From Psoroptes ovis (Eukaryota > Arthropoda > Arachnida > Sarcoptiformes > Psoroptidae), in assembly GCA_002943765.1 (NCBI GenBank), contig PQWQ01000033.1:5001-69000 (forward strand): a stretch of 64,000 nt of DNA, in the 5' to 3' direction. The notes below the pieces were generated by a model. That model saw only the letters and a list, made by a program, of their open reading frames with translations. It was not told the origin of the DNA and did no database searches. Each line of letters starts with the position of its first letter. Position 1 is the stretch's first letter. Below are positions 21,884 to 32,699 of this stretch, piece after piece. The translations under genes were made by a program, and so were the position numbers.

Positions 21884-24319
21884 TCAGTATGGCTTCGGTC
21901 TCCGATCATTCATTGGTGGTCCTCGCATCGGTCCAAAATCTCCACGGCCTCCTCTTGGCGGTCCTCCTCGTCCACCTCTCATTGGTGGACCTCTATCGCC
22001 TCGCATCGGTGGTCTATCGCGATCACCCATCGGCGGCCCTCGCATTCCACCATGGCCACCACCCATCGGTGGACCATCTCGTCGATTCATTGGTGGTCCA
22101 CCTCTTCGATCCATCGATCTGCGATGATCGCCACCTCTTTCACCCCCTTCCGGTGGACCAATATCGTCTGGTCGAGGCGCTTTGCATCGATTACATTGTT
22201 CTCGCCACGAAAAGTTGTTATTGCTGCATCCAGGACATCGCCAATCTCCTTGCCTAACAAAGCCATTATCACGATTACGATGACCTCCTCGTCCACCACC
22301 ATCTCGGCCGCCACGATCACCTGAACGCATTGGACCTCCACCACCACCACCTCTTCTTCCTTTAAAATCGCCGCCAGCCGGAGTTTTGCGTTGTGCAAAT
22401 TCCACATTTAAAATTTTGCCAGTGCCCGGCAATTCTTTGCCATGAAACCATTGAATAGCAGATTTGGCCGTATGTGGATCTTCATATGTTAAAGTAGCTT
22501 CACCTTTTCCTTCACCAGTCACCTTGTCACGATATATCCATATTTTGTGCTTCTGTGCACGATCCATCTATACATAATGATTCAAAGCTATTATTTTAAC
22601 CGAAGCCTTAAACCTGTAAACAAACCTTTATGATTCCAATCGAACCAAAATGACTGGCCAATTGACTTTCATTAACATCGGTTGGCATTCCAGATATGAA
22701 AATAGTATCATTATCAATATCAGCTACTGGTGGCATATAACCACCAGGATTATGAGCCGAAGATGGTGGCGCACCACCTAAATAACAAAAAATAAAACAA
22801 AACAATTAGATTATGATCAATAAAGACATGAATTGGTCTAATCAATCTAAGAAAACATGCACTGATCAATAGTAATGATTAAACATTGTAACATTAAACA
22901 TCAACAGATTAATGATTATTTCACCCTTTAATATGTAAAAATTGATAACCAAATATATTCAATTAATTAAAACCATTAAATATGTTTACCTTTATAACCA
23001 CCAGCTGGAACATTACCAGCATTACGGCCTGTCATTGGCCCACCTCTGTTTATACACATTTTTCAATGAATTTTCATTTAAATCAATACACAACATTCGA
23101 TTTGATGCCCATATGTTTTTCATTGATTTAGTTTGATTCAACATAAATATAAAGAAAGAGAAAAAGTTATGTCAAAACAATTCAATTCACACATTTACAA
23201 TACTTTCACACTGGTCATGTTTAACACTTTTACTATTTTCATTGAACCTTTGATTACCATAAATCATTAACCATTACACTTTATGACTGAACCCTCTTAA
23301 ATGTGTACCGCATCAAATGCCCCTTTTTTAGTTGTACCACAAAACACACTCAAATGATTCAAAGTAATAAATACCTTTACATTTGAAATTTTACCCAAAC
23401 AATTTTACACCTTTAAGCTTTTCATGTCAGCCCTTATCACTGTTAAGTGATTATATGCACTTTGATCATGGTAACTCTTGTGTAATCATATCCAATGTTT
23501 ACAAATTACAAAATAACAAAAATGTACCTGAAATTTCCGGGCGCCATCGGCGGTTGTTGCTGAGTCATTGCGTTTGGACGATTCATATTGTTTGCATGAT
23601 TGTAACTGCCATAACCATTCGGTCCAGTGCCATAATTCGATGGAGGCGGTGGTCCACCAGGTGCAACTGGCTGCTGTGGTCCACCAGCTGGCCATTGCCC
23701 ATTGGGACCAGGTTGTGATGCATTAGGCCCATACTGAGATGAATATACAGGCGGTGGCGGTGCTTGAGTCGGATTAGCAACTGTACCAGGTACTGGAACA
23801 GTTCCGGGTTGATTGGAATAACCATATGGATTGTTGCCATAAGAATCTGTCACAGCGGTTGTTGTACCATAAGCAGCACCAGTAGCAGGTGGTTGAGCTG
23901 GAACAGTTGTTGCTGCATTCGGTGGCGGCGGAGGATTAGCACCAGTACCCTGAGCATATCCCAAGTACGCCTGTTGTGGAGGATTTTTGGCATCTGAGGC
24001 AAAAATTAGTCATAATAAACACAAGAATCAAACTCCTTACCATAAGCTGGTGGATTGGCTGCTGCATACGATGGATATTGATCAGAAGATGCGGCAGCAG
24101 CTGGTGGTGGTGGTGGTGGCGGGTATGAACCTCCATAAGGATTAGCTGTGCCAGATCCATATGCAGGTACAGGATTAGCAGCTGAAGCAGAAGAACTTTG
24201 TGGCGGCGGTGGCGGTTGATTCGAATAATAACCACTGGTGGCCGGATAACCTGCGTAACTACGACAAGAATTAATATTTTGGATTTAATTAAAAAACTGG
24301 CATACCTTGTATTTTGCAT
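21884..24319 (-). CDS. caz: FET-family RNA-binding protein (FUS/EWS/TAF15, cabeza-like)
   Basis: Nuclear RNA-binding protein acting in transcription and splicing. Six exons (24319-24306, 24258-24041, 23993-23528, 23045-22990, 22777-22626, 22567-21884) join in phase to give 529 residues. The N-terminal ~250 residues are a low-complexity Gly/Pro/Tyr/Gln/Ser region (YYSNQPPPPP, NPYGYSNQPG) of the prion-like type. The RRM begins NDTIFISGMPTDV and contains GKGEATLTYEDPHTAKSAI. It is followed by RGG-rich tracts, a RanBP2-type zinc finger (DWRCPGCSNNNFSWREQC, NRCKAPRP), more RGG, and a C-terminal RRPKPY that fits the PY-NLS of FUS/EWS/TAF15. The 482-nt intron before exon 3 is long for this genome. 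The gene is divergent from the Ki-67-like gene. Confidence 0.93.
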
Positions 24320-24786
24320 ATTTAATCAATTTATTAAATATCAACAATTCAAATATTAATTTCGATTAATAAAGGATTTAGAAAAATGTCAATATTATGA
24401 AAACAATGTTTTTATGGACTCATCCGTGGCCATTCATATATTGCAATGTGAACATGCGTAGTAGTTGCTCATACTGCAGTGAATGTTGCTACGAATTGCC
24501 AACAATTTCAAATGCTGCAATTTATACACAAAGCTTTGTGCAATCACCAGTTATCAAAAAATGCTGCTACTATAATCGATTGGAAAAAAAGTTAGCACTT
24601 TGTCATTAGTGCCACTACTTTTTTTGTGATTTTGACCGTTGAATTTTTAAATTTTTATGATTTAAGAAATAAATGCATTTGTATGGTCATACATGCATGT
24701 CAAATAACGTGAATAGAAATAGTTATCGATATCATTTTGTAGATTTTTAATTAGATTCATTTAGTCACATTAACAATTATCAAAAA
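24320..24786. promoter_or_regulatory. Divergent promoter region: FET gene (-) and Ki-67-like gene (+)
   Basis: 467 bp separate the two divergent start codons. A 70-codon open frame at 24397-24609 has no supporting feature and is not called. Both promoters are inferred to lie here. Confidence 0.5.
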
Positions 24787-27628
24787 ATGGACAATGTTTA
24801 TGGTTATCTTCGTTATTGTGCACCAAAATCAAATGTACTTTTTCCAATCCGTAAGCAAAACATTACAATTGGAAGCCAAGCAACGAACACTATTCGTTTG
24901 AGAAATCAAGGTCCAGTAAATCGACAATTACTTAAATTATCAGTGGAACAATCATCATCAACAAATGGATACATTTATACATTAGACATTTGCTGCTGTA
25001 AGTAAATTAGTGTTCACTAACGAATACATTATCAAATACTAATAAATCAAATTAGTTCTTAAAATAGTTCGTGACAATATAACTGTTAATGATGCGAATG
25101 TTTTTGCTGACAAAAAATCAATTGAATTATACCATAATGATGTTATCAATATTTTTGGCAAACAATTCACTTTACTTACTAATATTAAATCCAAAACACC
25201 GTCAAACATACCGCAATCCATTCCCAAAATTACCTCATTAATGAAAAAATATCCACTTATTGATCTATATTCTCCCGCCAAGAGTTGGAGCAAAAAGAGC
25301 CTTACCACATTAAATAATGGTTCAGCATCAAAAATACCTGTGCTTCAAACGACAAAAAAATTGATCGATTTCAATTCACCAATCATCAAATCTGAGGAGA
25401 AAAATCAAATAAATGAAAACACTAGTCATGATGATAATGGTAATGGTAATAATAGTAATGATAATAATGATGAGATTGTTAATGGTAATGATAATAAAGA
25501 TGTACCTGCCAAACTTAACGAAACTTTTGAAATCGATACAAGTCAATCCAAATCAATCAAATCGAATACTCCATCACCAAGTATAAATCGATTAAAAATT
25601 GATGCCAAAGTGTTAAAGTCTTCATTAAAGAAATCCGCGACACCTCAGCAAATTCCTCGTAAATCTGTTGCATTCAAAGAGTTTGTCGAAGAGAATCATA
25701 TTGAAAATAATGGAAATATTGGTTTAATGTTTTCAATTAAAAAATTATCGACCAATGAAACAAGCGATTGCGCTGAAGATAGTTTTGTTCAAAATGAAAA
25801 TCTATGCCAATCAATTGTTGAACAAGAACAACAACAAACCATTTATGAAGATGCAAACACTGAAATATCAGTTATGGATCCAAAATTTGTTACTGCTATC
25901 GAAACAATCGATCAAAATGCTGAATCAGGTATTTCATTCTTGATTTATGTTTGTTTCATTTAATCATTCATTCATTTTCACTGACAGATGATTGCGATGA
26001 AAGCACAATCATTAAAGAAAATGAAAAATCGTCGACTGTTGTTGATATCAATGGTGATAAAGATCAAGAAATGCCTGAAGATTCACATCAAATCAAACAA
26101 CTTTCACCGCCTGCAACACCAGCAGCCGATTATGAATCAAATGTAGATTATGCCATTAAAAAATTACAGCAGCCGCAAACACCGGTAGCAGATTATCAGT
26201 CAAATGTAGATTATGGTATTAAAAAATTGCAGCAACCTGCAACACCAGTAGCAGATTACGAATCAAACGTAGATTATGCCATCAAAAAACTGCAGCAACC
26301 GCAAACTCCTGTAGCAGATTATCAGTCGAATGTCGATTTCGGTATTAAAAAACTTGAACAGCCTCAAACACCGGTCGCAGATTATGAATCAAAAGTTGAT
26401 TTTGCCATCAAAAAATTGCAGCAACCTGGAACACCGGTGGCCAATTACGAATCTAATGTCGATTATGCGATCAAAAAATTGCAACAGCCTCAAACACCTG
26501 TTGCTGATTATGATACAAATGTTGATTATGGAATCAAAAAACTTCAACAACCAACCACACCGACTGCTGACTACCAAACAAATATTGACTATGCAATCAA
26601 AAAATTACAACAGCCTCGTACACCTGACGCTGATTATGTTGCAAATGCTGATTATGCTATTAAAAAACTTCAACAACCGGTCACACCACCAGCGGACTAT
26701 GAAAGCAATATCGATTTCGGTATCAAAAAACTGGTGAAAAGTGTTACACCTCAACCAGATTATGATCTAAATTTGTCTGGACTTGAAAATCTATTCGAAA
26801 ATGATTTACTCGACACAAATATAATGATAACACCGATCAAATCAAAACGTGGCCGCCGACCTCGTCAAATTCAAAAAGTAGATAGTAGCGATTATCAAAT
26901 ACTTACTCGAAGTGCACGTAAAAATAGAGCGAAAAATAATGGAAACGAAGAAGAGACTATGGAACCAGCGCAATCAACACGGCAAGCTGAAAACAAACGA
27001 AGACGTAAAAATGATAAAGATGAAATCGCTTTGCTGCTCGATAGTGATGATGGTGAATATTTGACAGTTTCACAAAGTTATTCTCATTTTATGACGATCA
27101 ATTTCTTTTCTCTTAGATTCAGTGAAAAGTGAATTGGATGTGGGTAAAATATTGGAAACGGCCAAAACTAAAAGTAGTCAAGATGCGAATCGTAATCAAG
27201 TTGAACGTGGTCGCTCACGCAAAAAAACAGTTCATCAGCAATCAGAAGCGGCGGATTTGATTGATTTGGATGATAATCAATTGTTGGAAGTAATGGAAGA
27301 AAAACCAGCTAAAAAAACAAGAGCCAAAAATGGTACTGGTGGTCGTAAGCGTAGAACAAATGTCAACGAATCGACAACGAAACCGAAGACGAAAAGCAAC
27401 GATTCACGCAAAACTAAGACCAATCATAAAGTAAATGAAACCGACAATGACAATGACCATGATGAACTAAAAGAAAATCGAAAACAGTTGGCCAATCGTC
27501 AACCAGTTGGGAATGAGTCGAAAAAGATACGAATACTGTTACCAGATGAAGATGTATCGTTGAATATCGATGATTCCAGTGAAACCAAATCAATGACAAA
27601 ACGATATCGAAGCAGACGAAATTGTTAA
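24787..27628 (+). CDS. Ki-67-like chromosome protein: FHA-like, PP1 motif, 21-residue TP repeats
   Basis: Four exons (24787-24997, 25056-25928, 25988-27052, 27117-27628) join in phase to give 886 residues. The N-terminus resembles an FHA fold (LFPIRKQNITIGSQATNTIR and ITVNDANVF) but the phosphate-binding Arg after IG is Ser. Around residue 272, RKSVAFKEF fits an RVxF-type PP1-binding motif. Residues 403-612 are ten tandem 21-mers of consensus PQTPVADYESNVDYAIKKLQQ, plus a decayed eleventh. Every unit keeps a TP, a potential CDK site. The remainder is strongly basic (KRGRRPRQ, KRRRKNDK, GGRKRRTN), as in a chromatin-binding tail. The FHA, PP1 site, TP repeats and basic tail in that order recall Ki-67. 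Orthology is an inference from architecture, not sequence. Confidence 0.7.
26110..26802 (+). repeat. 63-bp coding tandem repeat, ten units plus one degenerate
   Basis: In-frame tandem array encoding 21-residue units. Units 1-4 alternate between an E/A form (DYESNVDYAIKKL) and a Q/G form (DYQSNVDYGIKKL). This suggests early expansion as a 126-bp two-unit block. Later units have diverged, and nucleotide divergence is mostly at third codon positions. Confidence 0.9.
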
Positions 27629-28075
27629 ATTAATTGAATTTTGCAGAATTAAAAAAAAATATATCAAAATAGGATAAAAGATGCTTTTGATTAGTGTGAC
27701 GTATGATTAAACAGGCATATAAAACATATCTTGATATTTTCATGAAAAGCTGTATCAATAAATAAATAAATGTGTTTAAATATCAAATCGGCAATTTTTT
27801 GGTCAATATACATACATAGTTTACGATGTGGTTTCAAGTTTCCACATTTTTTAATAACTTATAAGCAATAAAATGATAAAACTTGATTAAATGATTTGCC
27901 ATAAAAAAAGAGATAGCAATCGGTTGTGTTTGAAATTTTTATCGCATTTGTTGAATGGCAATAAATTGATGTATTCATTTTGTTGTATTTTCAGACATTA
28001 GTTGCATATGCCTTTGACACAAACATATTCATTTCATTTCTTTTTGGAAAGTTTCAAGTTCATTAGTCATTCATC
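27629..28075. other. Intergenic between Ki-67-like gene and nucleoside transporter
   Basis: Same-strand gap holding the 3' UTR of one gene (several AATAAA-like sites near 27760) and the promoter of the next. No other gene seen. Confidence 0.45.
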
Positions 28076-29761
28076 ATGCGTTCTTTTACAATTAATTCAA
28101 TGGATCAAACAAATAAGCCATTAGACAGGTTTGTCCATCAAATTTAGTTAATTAAATATTCATTTCAAAAATAATTCCCAATACTTAGATGGTTTTTAAT
28201 AAGAATTATATTCATTTTGCATGGTATTTCTGCTTTGCTACCTTGGAACATGCTTATCAATGCAGATAGCGTAAGACTATAATCAAAAATACCATAATGA
28301 ATCCATATGAAAATATTTTTGTGTTCAATTTTAGTATTTTGTCGATTATAAATTGGTACGTCCAAACAAAACATTAACAATGGACCAAAATTATCCCCCA
28401 CCTGCCATTAATGGATCATTTCATTCAGATTCACTCGAAAATTATCGTCAACATTTTCTACCATATCTTAGCACAGGTAAGATTCTTTTTCCGATTAATT
28501 CTTAGATTCATATTGGATTTTTTTTTTTTTTTTTGAAGCATCAAAAGTGCCCAACATTATATTTCAATTGGTCAATCTGTTGTTCAGTTCTAGGTAAGCT
28601 ACAGGCATTGATTCAAATTAATAATAATTCCATCATTCAACAGTCCACGATCATATCGAATTCGCATGAATATTTCATTTTTGATACAAATTCTTCTATT
28701 TGTCATTATGATTGTGTTGGCATTCATCGACACAAGCGAATGGCCAATAGTATTTTTTTGGATTACAATCATGATTGCCATTTTATTCAATACTGTAAAT
28801 GGAATATTTCAAAGCTGTATATATGGATTTGTGGCCAAATTTCCAATGATTTATATTAATTACGTAACGTTTGGATTCAGTTTTAGCGGAACCATTGCTT
28901 CAATATTTTTGATCATTTCCCTGATGCTTTCACCTCATCCAAGAACAGTGGCATTGTATTATTTTTCGTTTGCCACAGCATTCATGATTTTTTGTTACAT
29001 CAATGAAATGCTTTTACCACGAAACGTATGCACAGTATATTGAATGATTGTTTCAATTCAATTCTAAAGCAATAACCACCACCATTCAGGCATTTTTTAG
29101 GCATTATTTCTACGATCTTGGACAGACAGACCGAGTGACAAGTAAACAACAGATGAAAGATAAAATGTCACTGGAATCATTCAAAAAAGTTTGGTCCATG
29201 TGTTGGAAACAATTGTTGAACATTATTTTGATTCATGTATCATCATTTGTCATATTTCCAGCCATACACGCAGCAATCGAACCAATCGATTCAATCATTC
29301 CTGACAAATTTTTTGCACCAGTTTTTTGTTTTCTTTTTTTCAACACATTTTCAGCCATAGGAAATTATGCAGCTGAGAGGTGGCAAACACCTGGCCCATC
29401 TGGTCTTATTTATTTAACTTTGATTCGATTTGTTTTCATTCCATTCTTCATTTTCTGTAATTACATTCCTGATCAACGACGATGGCCAGTGTTGATTGGT
29501 AATGATTATGTTTACATTATTGGATCGATACTATTATCATTCAGTAATGGTTTCGCGACAAGTTTAGCCATGATGTATACACCACGTACTGTGCCACAAC
29601 AATTTGCTGATATTAGTGCAATGATGGCATCGGCAGCTGTCATTATTGGTATGTTTCAATTCATATTAACATTTTAACTGATTCATTTGTTCATCCACTT
29701 TCAAACAGGAATCATCATCGGTGTTCAATGTTCAATCGTCTTTCGTTCATTGATTACATAA
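28076..29761 (+). CDS. ENT: Equilibrative nucleoside transporter (SLC29 family)
   Basis: Multi-pass transporter that moves nucleosides down their gradient. Seven exons (28076-28128, 28189-28270, 28335-28476, 28539-28593, 28644-29025, 29090-29648, 29709-29761) join in phase to give 441 residues, normal for the family. The first membrane segment carries the conserved LLPWNMLINAD. A long extracellular loop with NGS follows. TM pairs are evident (FLIQILLFVIMIVLAFID, GFSFSGTIASIFLIISLML). The central cytoplasmic loop precedes the C-terminal five helices, where RFVFIPFFIFCNY and LLSFSNGFATSLAMMY match the ENT signature. An alternative start (Met8, MDQTNKPLD) is possible. Confidence 0.92.
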
Positions 29762-29819
29762 ATTGGGCTAAATTGACAATTATTTAATTGATCATTATTT
29801 TGTATTTGATTAAAATCAT

Positions 29820-32026
29820 TTATTTAGTTGTATTTGTCGTTTGATTTTTATTATTATTATGATAAATTTGCAAGAATTCATCAATGTTTGAGCCTAGAAA
29901 TTTCTGAAAAAAAACAATAATCAAACAATTAATTTAAAATAATATTAAAACACGACAATCGTCGACTTACTTCCACTTGACTATCGGGCACAGACGTGCG
30001 TTTTTTCACTTCATCTGAGCTGCCAGACATTTTTCTTTTCTTTTGGCTGCTAATGGACAACTGTTGACTGTTTGAAATCAAAGTTTTCTGTGATATGTTT
30101 TCTGATTTGCGTCTATGAAGCGCCTGAACATTAACCGATTGCGTTTGATTGCTGGTCTGCAATGGTTCAAGTTGTGGCTGCATCACTGCATCAGCAGAAC
30201 TAGTGCTGACCTGTATACTGGTGGTTGGCGGTGTTTTAGATAACCGCTTGCCTTTACTTAGAATACTAGGAATAGTCCGCGTTGGTTCAATTCGAATATT
30301 GTCAGTCGACTGTATGGGTTTATTGATGGATTGTTGCTGTTGTTGACTAATGTTATCATTGACTATGGTTGCCGTCATAGCTTTTGTGGGGTCAGTTGTA
30401 GCATTTGTCATTGTGGTCAATGAGGAATTGGCTGTTGTTATTGTTGGCAAATTGATACTTGATGAATCAATGTAATAAACCGTATCTTGTGTTGCTGTCG
30501 TTATGGGATATGGTAAATAAACCAATTGTTGACCGCTCCAATCAATCGTTTGATTATTTGGTATCACAACTGGTTGAATCAGATTGCTCGTATTTGATGA
30601 TGACCAATTTTGAATGGATAACACACTAACATCTTGAGATGTTTCATTTATTGTTTGATTATTTTCATTTGAATTTGTTTCATTCACAACTTCAATTGTT
30701 GTCGTCAATGGTTTCGGATTTTTGTTCAGATTGTTTACTGTGCAATCATTTTGTTTCAATGCTTCATGTACTTCTTTTTGTTTATTATTAACACGACTAA
30801 ATCTTGGTACAAAATTATGATTCTGAAGAATAGGCCTTATTTTTCCATTGGAATTATTATTATTATTATTAATCTTATTGCAATTCATTCGATTCGATGA
30901 ATTAGTTGTCTTTTCAGGAGTTTTCAATTCATCCATAAGATTTTTGACAGGCATATTTGAATTTTTCATTTTAGAATCATTGTTAATTGGTGTTAGTCCT
31001 GATGCACCAGGAAAATTAGGTGTATTTAACGAAGAATTTGATGCATTACTCGGAGTGTTTAACATTGCTTTATATGGTGTATTGGCTATTTCTTTTTCAA
31101 CGACAATATGTACAAAATTTTGAAATTCAGGTTCTTCAGTCAACGAACTGATCAATTCATCCATTGTTTCAGTGGGAAGTAGGTCTTTTTCGATATCGCC
31201 TATCTTTTCTGAATGATTTGATACATTTTTGACAGGTTCTTTATTTTTATTAGTTTGACCAATACTCGAGTGGGTCAGTGGTTGATTATTATCATTGGTC
31301 TGTTGAGGCACATCATTCGGATTATCTTTGACATCAATTATTTTCTGAATTGTGTTTGCAACTTTATCATGTAGGGGACTATATTTTAGTAATTCATCAA
31401 AAATTGTTTGTGGCTGAACTTCGATATCGATTTCAGATGATTCACATACTATCGAAGAAATCGGTGATGAATTGACCAACTGTTGAATAGGGTCTGATTG
31501 AAAATTTTGCTGCCGCCGATAAGGCGGTTGTTGATTGAGCAATCGTTTAGGTGTGGCACTTTTACGCCGTGGAGAATATGCGTTCAAATTTCTTGATTGT
31601 AATACTTTGTTTCTGTTGTTGTGTTAATAGAAAGAACAATTTGAAACGTAAACAAATCAAACAATTAATTGCTTACTTTGGTGTGGATAAATGTCGTCGA
31701 TCACAATTCGTTTGACTGGATTCAGATGCAACAGTTAAATCATCTTTTGTGGTTTCTTGACTGTACAAATTAGAGAATGCTGTCGCAAAGCTTGAATTGA
31801 TCGATTGATTTGTTTGATTACAAAATCGTCCATTCAATGTTTCAATCAATGACATGTTATATGGTTTGGTTGAATATTGAAAACCATTTTTAATACCTTG
31901 AGCAAATTCTCGTAGATATGGAGATTCATCTAAAAATACTCGAGCTGTTTGTGTACAATTTGTTTCGAGTAGATAGCCATATGTTAATCGGGCAATATCT
32001 GATGGCATCAAACATTGATTCAACAT
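29820..32026 (-). CDS. NPAT: NPAT-like LisH protein (histone-gene transcription coactivator)
   Basis: NPAT (mxc in flies) activates replication-dependent histone genes at the histone locus body. Three exons (32026-31677, 31612-29971, 29903-29820) join in phase to give 691 residues, shorter than NPAT of vertebrates. The N-terminus MPSDIARLTYGYLLETN, then ARVFLDESPYLREFAQGI, matches the NPAT LisH region (PSDVARLVLGYL..). The middle is Ser/Thr/Asn/Gln-rich and unstructured, with SPRRKSATPKR and KRLSKTPP as potential CDK sites. Near the end, QKKRKMSGSSDEVKKR looks like a nuclear signal. The last exon encodes KFLGSNIDEFLQIYH, possibly the family's short C-terminal motif. The gene converges with ENT; stops are 58 bp apart. 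Confidence 0.78.
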
Positions 32027-32699
32027 GATTTAATGAAATTGTTTGTCATTAATTATATTATCAAATATGATCAACAAATTCGAAAAATTGGCAAATCAAA
32101 ACACTGAAAAAAAAAAATTCGAGGGAAAAATTCGAATCGATAGAATCGATACAATTTTAAAAATAATTAGGGCGCCATCTATTAGAATTCGAATAAATTG
32201 ATAAAAAATTCAAAAATCCAAACCAAATAATTTATTTAAAAATAATTATAATTAATTAATTATGGCTGATATGATCATTTGTTATGGCAAATAGTCAAAT
32301 GATTAACAAATCGACTATTTGCTCAATTTGAATGAGTAGTTTGATGCATAAAGCGTATGAATTGGATCGATATGATTTTTTAAAATCAAATCGATTTTAT
32401 CGATATTCATAATCATCAATATTTTATACAAAATCAAGTCGAAATGGGTGAAATAAAATTAAATGAAAAAAATTGATCAAAATAAATAAATAAATAAGTT
32501 AAGTGATGTGTAATTCAACTAATGACAATTTGATCAAATGTAGATCACGAATAAAAAAAGTGTTGATGAGTGTATGTGTATGTTGGTGTGTTTGAGATGA
32601 GCATGAGTGAATCAAAGTAAAAATTGATTAATAAATAAATAAATAATTGAAATGATTTGAGTAATCTGGTTATTAATTGAAATGGTGCTAAATAAAAAA
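32027..32699. other. Intergenic between NPAT-like start and ZP-protein stop
   Basis: Very AT-rich, with many TAATTAAT and AAATAAATAA runs. It should hold the NPAT-like promoter and the ZP-protein 3' UTR. Nothing else is recognisable. Confidence 0.45.

Noticed and set aside
24397..24609. 70-codon plus-strand frame between the FET and Ki-67-like genes
   Set aside because: No domain, no splice context, lies in the divergent promoter; best explained by chance.
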